From positions 1-8,517 of the forward strand of contig JAOAPG010000112.1 in assembly GCA_025462785.1 (NCBI GenBank): DNA of 8,517 bases. Direction: 5' to 3'. Numbering within the stretch: position 1 is the stretch's first letter; the number at the start of each line of letters is the position of its first letter. Below, piece by piece: positions 6,805 to 8,517 of the stretch. A model generated the notes under the pieces. That model was not told the DNA's origin. It ran no database searches and saw nothing but the letters and a program-made list of their open reading frames with translations. A program made the translations under genes and the position numbers. The DNA comes from Acidobacteriaceae bacterium. GTDB taxonomy: Bacteria; Acidobacteriota; Terriglobia; Terriglobales; Acidobacteriaceae.

Positions 6805-8456
6805 CACCACTTCCTGAACCTCGCCGGGGGCCGATATAGATCGGCCGACCAGTCCACTAGATCACGGATGCTTGTTGCCGCTAGCATGCTTCGGCGGGCA
6901 TCGGTGCGTCGAATGCCCAAATCTTCTGGGAATGCCACAACACCCTTTGTTCGTAGCTCCGCGGTTCGATCGGCCGATGCCTCACAACCGATCGGCGTTA
7001 TGCCGGCAACGGCAGCCAAGGCATCTTTCCGCTCCTGAATGTTTTCCGCTAAGTACAAATAAGCGATTCCCTCTTCGGTGACCACATGGGTGACGTCTTC
7101 GCCATAAATCATGATCGGTGCGAGGGGTAGACCGTCGGGGCGAGCGATTTGTTCGGCGTCCAACGTTCCGACCAATGTAGGCTGCATTCCCTCGCGAAAC
7201 GTCTGCACTATTTGGACGACTAACTTGCGGCCGCGACCGCCTCCTGCGAGATTGGTGTTCATCTTGAGCCAGGCTGGGCTTGAGTGTCGTCGACCACGTG
7301 GATCACTTCCGAGGTTCGGAGCGCCTCCGAAACCTACAAGGCGCCCTTTAGTGATTGTGGAAGAATTCCCCATTCCATCCATTTGGAGCGTAGAACCGAT
7401 AAAGAGGTCGGTCGCGTACAATCCCGCCATCTGGGCGTAGGCTCGATTGGAACGCAGCGAGCCGTCTTTACCCGTGAAGAAGACATCAGAACGCGCCGCC
7501 ACGTAATCCTCCATTCCTAACTCTCCGCCGAAGGAATGAATACTTTGAATCCACCCGGACTCGATTGCGGGAATCAAAGTCGGATGTGGGTTCAGTGTCC
7601 AATGAGTGCAGATCTTTCCACGCAAGCCGAGTGATTCGCCGTACGTGGGAAGGAGCAGCTCGATGGCGGCGGTATCAAAACCGATGCCGTGATTTAGAGA
7701 TTGCACCTTGTGCTTGGCATATATGCCTTTTATGACCATCATCGCCATCAGAATCTGCACGTCCGTGATCAGTGCCGGATCCCGAGTAAAGAGCGGCTCA
7801 ATTAGGTAGGGTCGATCGGAAACTGTGATCAGATCCACCCACGATCCCGGTATATCGACGCGCGGCAATCGTTCACGAATTTCGTTTACCTGAGCGAAAA
7901 CGACGCCATCATGGAATGCTGTAGCCTCGGAGATGAGCGGCGTCTCCTCGGTATTTGCACCGGTGTAGAGGTTGCCGTGATGGTCGCAAGCATCTGCGGC
8001 GATCAGCGCGACGTTGGGAGTGAGATCCACGAAGTACCGAGCAAAGAGCTCGAGATAGGTGTGAATTGCTCCGACCTGCACCTTGCCGGCCGCGATCAAC
8101 TGCGCTAGGCGAACCGCCTGAGGCCCGGAGTAGGAGAAGTCAAGCTTGTCGGCGATTCCCAGTTCGAACACATCGATGTGCTCAGGCCTGTTAACAACAG
8201 ACATCAACAGATGAAGTTGGTTGATTTTGGAAGGGTCGAGTTTAGCCAGCTCACGAGACAGGAAGTCGGCTTGCTTCTGGTTATTTCCCTCTACGCAAAC
8301 ACGATCGCCGCATTGCAGCAATACACTAAGTACGGAGCGCACCGCCTCTGTCGGAATAATCTGATCGTAACCCAGAGCTCGCACACGATCCAAGCGCTCT
8401 TGCTTACCGCGGCGTCGCTTCCCCCAGTCTCTTGAAGCCTTACCATTGTCGTTCAA
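6804..8456 (-). CDS. mdcA: Malonate decarboxylase alpha subunit, acetyl-S-ACP:malonate ACP transferase
   Basis: MdcA swaps the acetyl group on the carrier protein for free malonate, releasing acetate and regenerating malonyl-ACP; it is the substrate-entry step. The 550-residue product matches the family along its whole length: DWGKRRRGKQERLDRV (10-25), VEGNNQKQADFLSREL (55-70), IGAIHTYLELFAR-like region with FVDLTPNVALIAAD, LYTGANTEETPL, LNHGIGFDTAAIELLLPTYG, HWTLNPHPTLIPAIESGW, GFGGAPNLGSDPRGRRH, EDVTHVVTEEGIAYLY and a C-terminal PPARFRKW. It is a CoA-transferase fold protein. The start is TTG at 8456: an in-frame TAG at 8465-8463 lies just upstream, the next in-frame ATG is inside a conserved region, and AAGGATAGGAG precedes it. 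It is the first gene of the operon and its stop overlaps mdcB. Confidence 0.95.
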   Translation of the reverse strand: MNDNGKASRDWGKRRRGKQERLDRVRALGYDQIIPTEAVRSVLSVLLQCGDRVCVEGNNQKQADFLSRELAKLDPSKINQLHLLMSVVNRPEHIDVFELGIADKLDFSYSGPQAVRLAQLIAAGKVQVGAIHTYLELFARYFVDLTPNVALIAADACDHHGNLYTGANTEETPLISEATAFHDGVVFAQVNEIRERLPRVDIPGSWVDLITVSDRPYLIEPLFTRDPALITDVQILMAMMVIKGIYAKHKVQSLNHGIGFDTAAIELLLPTYGESLGLRGKICTHWTLNPHPTLIPAIESGWIQSIHSFGGELGMEDYVAARSDVFFTGKDGSLRSNRAYAQMAGLYATDLFIGSTLQMDGMGNSSTITKGRLVGFGGAPNLGSDPRGRRHSSPAWLKMNTNLAGGGRGRKLVVQIVQTFREGMQPTLVGTLDAEQIARPDGLPLAPIMIYGEDVTHVVTEEGIAYLYLAENIQERKDALAAVAGITPIGCEASADRTAELRTKGVVAFPEDLGIRRTDARRSMLAATSIRDLVDWSADLYRPPARFRKW

Positions 8457-8517
8457 CTGCTCCTATCCTTTCACTTTCTGGCCGCACCTCTCCTCTTGTT
8501 GCGGCTTCGCGTTGCAA
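8457..8517 (-). other. Partial leader region of the mdc operon
   Basis: Only 61 bases upstream of mdcA are in the window. They are purine-rich near the gene and show the ribosome binding site but no clear -10/-35 pair. The operon promoter, and any MdcR operator, transporter or regulator gene, must lie beyond the right edge. Confidence 0.4.
8460..8470 (-). promoter_or_regulatory. Ribosome binding site of mdcA, supporting a TTG start
   Basis: AAGGATAGGAG on the minus strand holds two Shine-Dalgarno-like cores: AAGGA nine bases and AGGAG three bases before the TTG at 8456. An in-frame TAG (8465-8463) lies within it, so translation of mdcA cannot begin further upstream. Confidence 0.6.

Larger units (their letters stand above)
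3044..8456 (-). other. Operon mdcA-mdcB-mdcC-mdcD-mdcE-mdcH
   Basis: All six genes run in the same direction, and every stop overlaps the next start by one to four bases (TGATG, TGATG, ATGA, ATGA, TAATG in order). This indicates one transcript with coupled translation and thus balanced subunit synthesis. mdcG, the one missing member, is on the same strand 1.2 kb further on. Confidence 0.9.

Noticed and set aside
1..8517. CRISPR arrays, tRNA or rRNA genes, insertion sequences, defence genes
   Set aside because: No regularly spaced repeats, transposase motifs, cloverleaf-like segments or defence-domain motifs could be seen on either strand.

Overview
The window looks like chromosomal DNA from a member of the Acidobacteriota (Terriglobia type). 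This rests on a ConA-like exported domain and a YncE/YVTN-type exported propeller that I recall as common in that phylum. It is an inference from remembered protein style and moderate G+C, not from a marker gene. About two thirds of the window is a biotin-independent malonate decarboxylase (mdc) locus read on the minus strand.

Layout from right to left, in the direction of transcription: mdcA (acetyl-ACP:malonate ACP transferase), mdcB (prosthetic-group precursor synthase), mdcC (acyl carrier protein), mdcD and mdcE (malonyl-ACP decarboxylase beta and gamma), and mdcH (malonyl-CoA:ACP malonyltransferase). These six genes overlap by 1-4 bases at every junction (TGATG, ATGA or TAATG), so they form one tightly coupled operon. 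The seventh gene needed for a working enzyme, mdcG (prosthetic-group transferase), is on the same strand. It is cut off from the rest by a 1.0-kb gene on the opposite strand that encodes an exported beta-propeller protein. That gene ends 14 bases from the mdcH stop.

How the genes work together: MdcB makes 2'-(5''-triphosphoribosyl)-3'-dephospho-CoA, and MdcG attaches it to a serine of MdcC. MdcH loads the first malonyl group from malonyl-CoA. MdcD/MdcE decarboxylate malonyl-ACP to acetyl-ACP, and MdcA exchanges the acetyl group for free malonate, closing the cycle. No malonate transporter (MdcF, MdcLM/MadLM type) and no LysR-type MdcR regulator lies inside the window.

At the left edge there is a minus-strand gene for an exported protein of an uncharacterised ConA-like family. 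It is interrupted by a single in-frame TAG at 557-555, with clear family-like sequence on both sides in the same frame. It is best read as a recent nonsense pseudogene that runs off the window.

I found no new defence system, mobile element, CRISPR array or RNA gene. The points most worth a second look are the split operon with an antiparallel gene inside it, and the in-frame amber codon.
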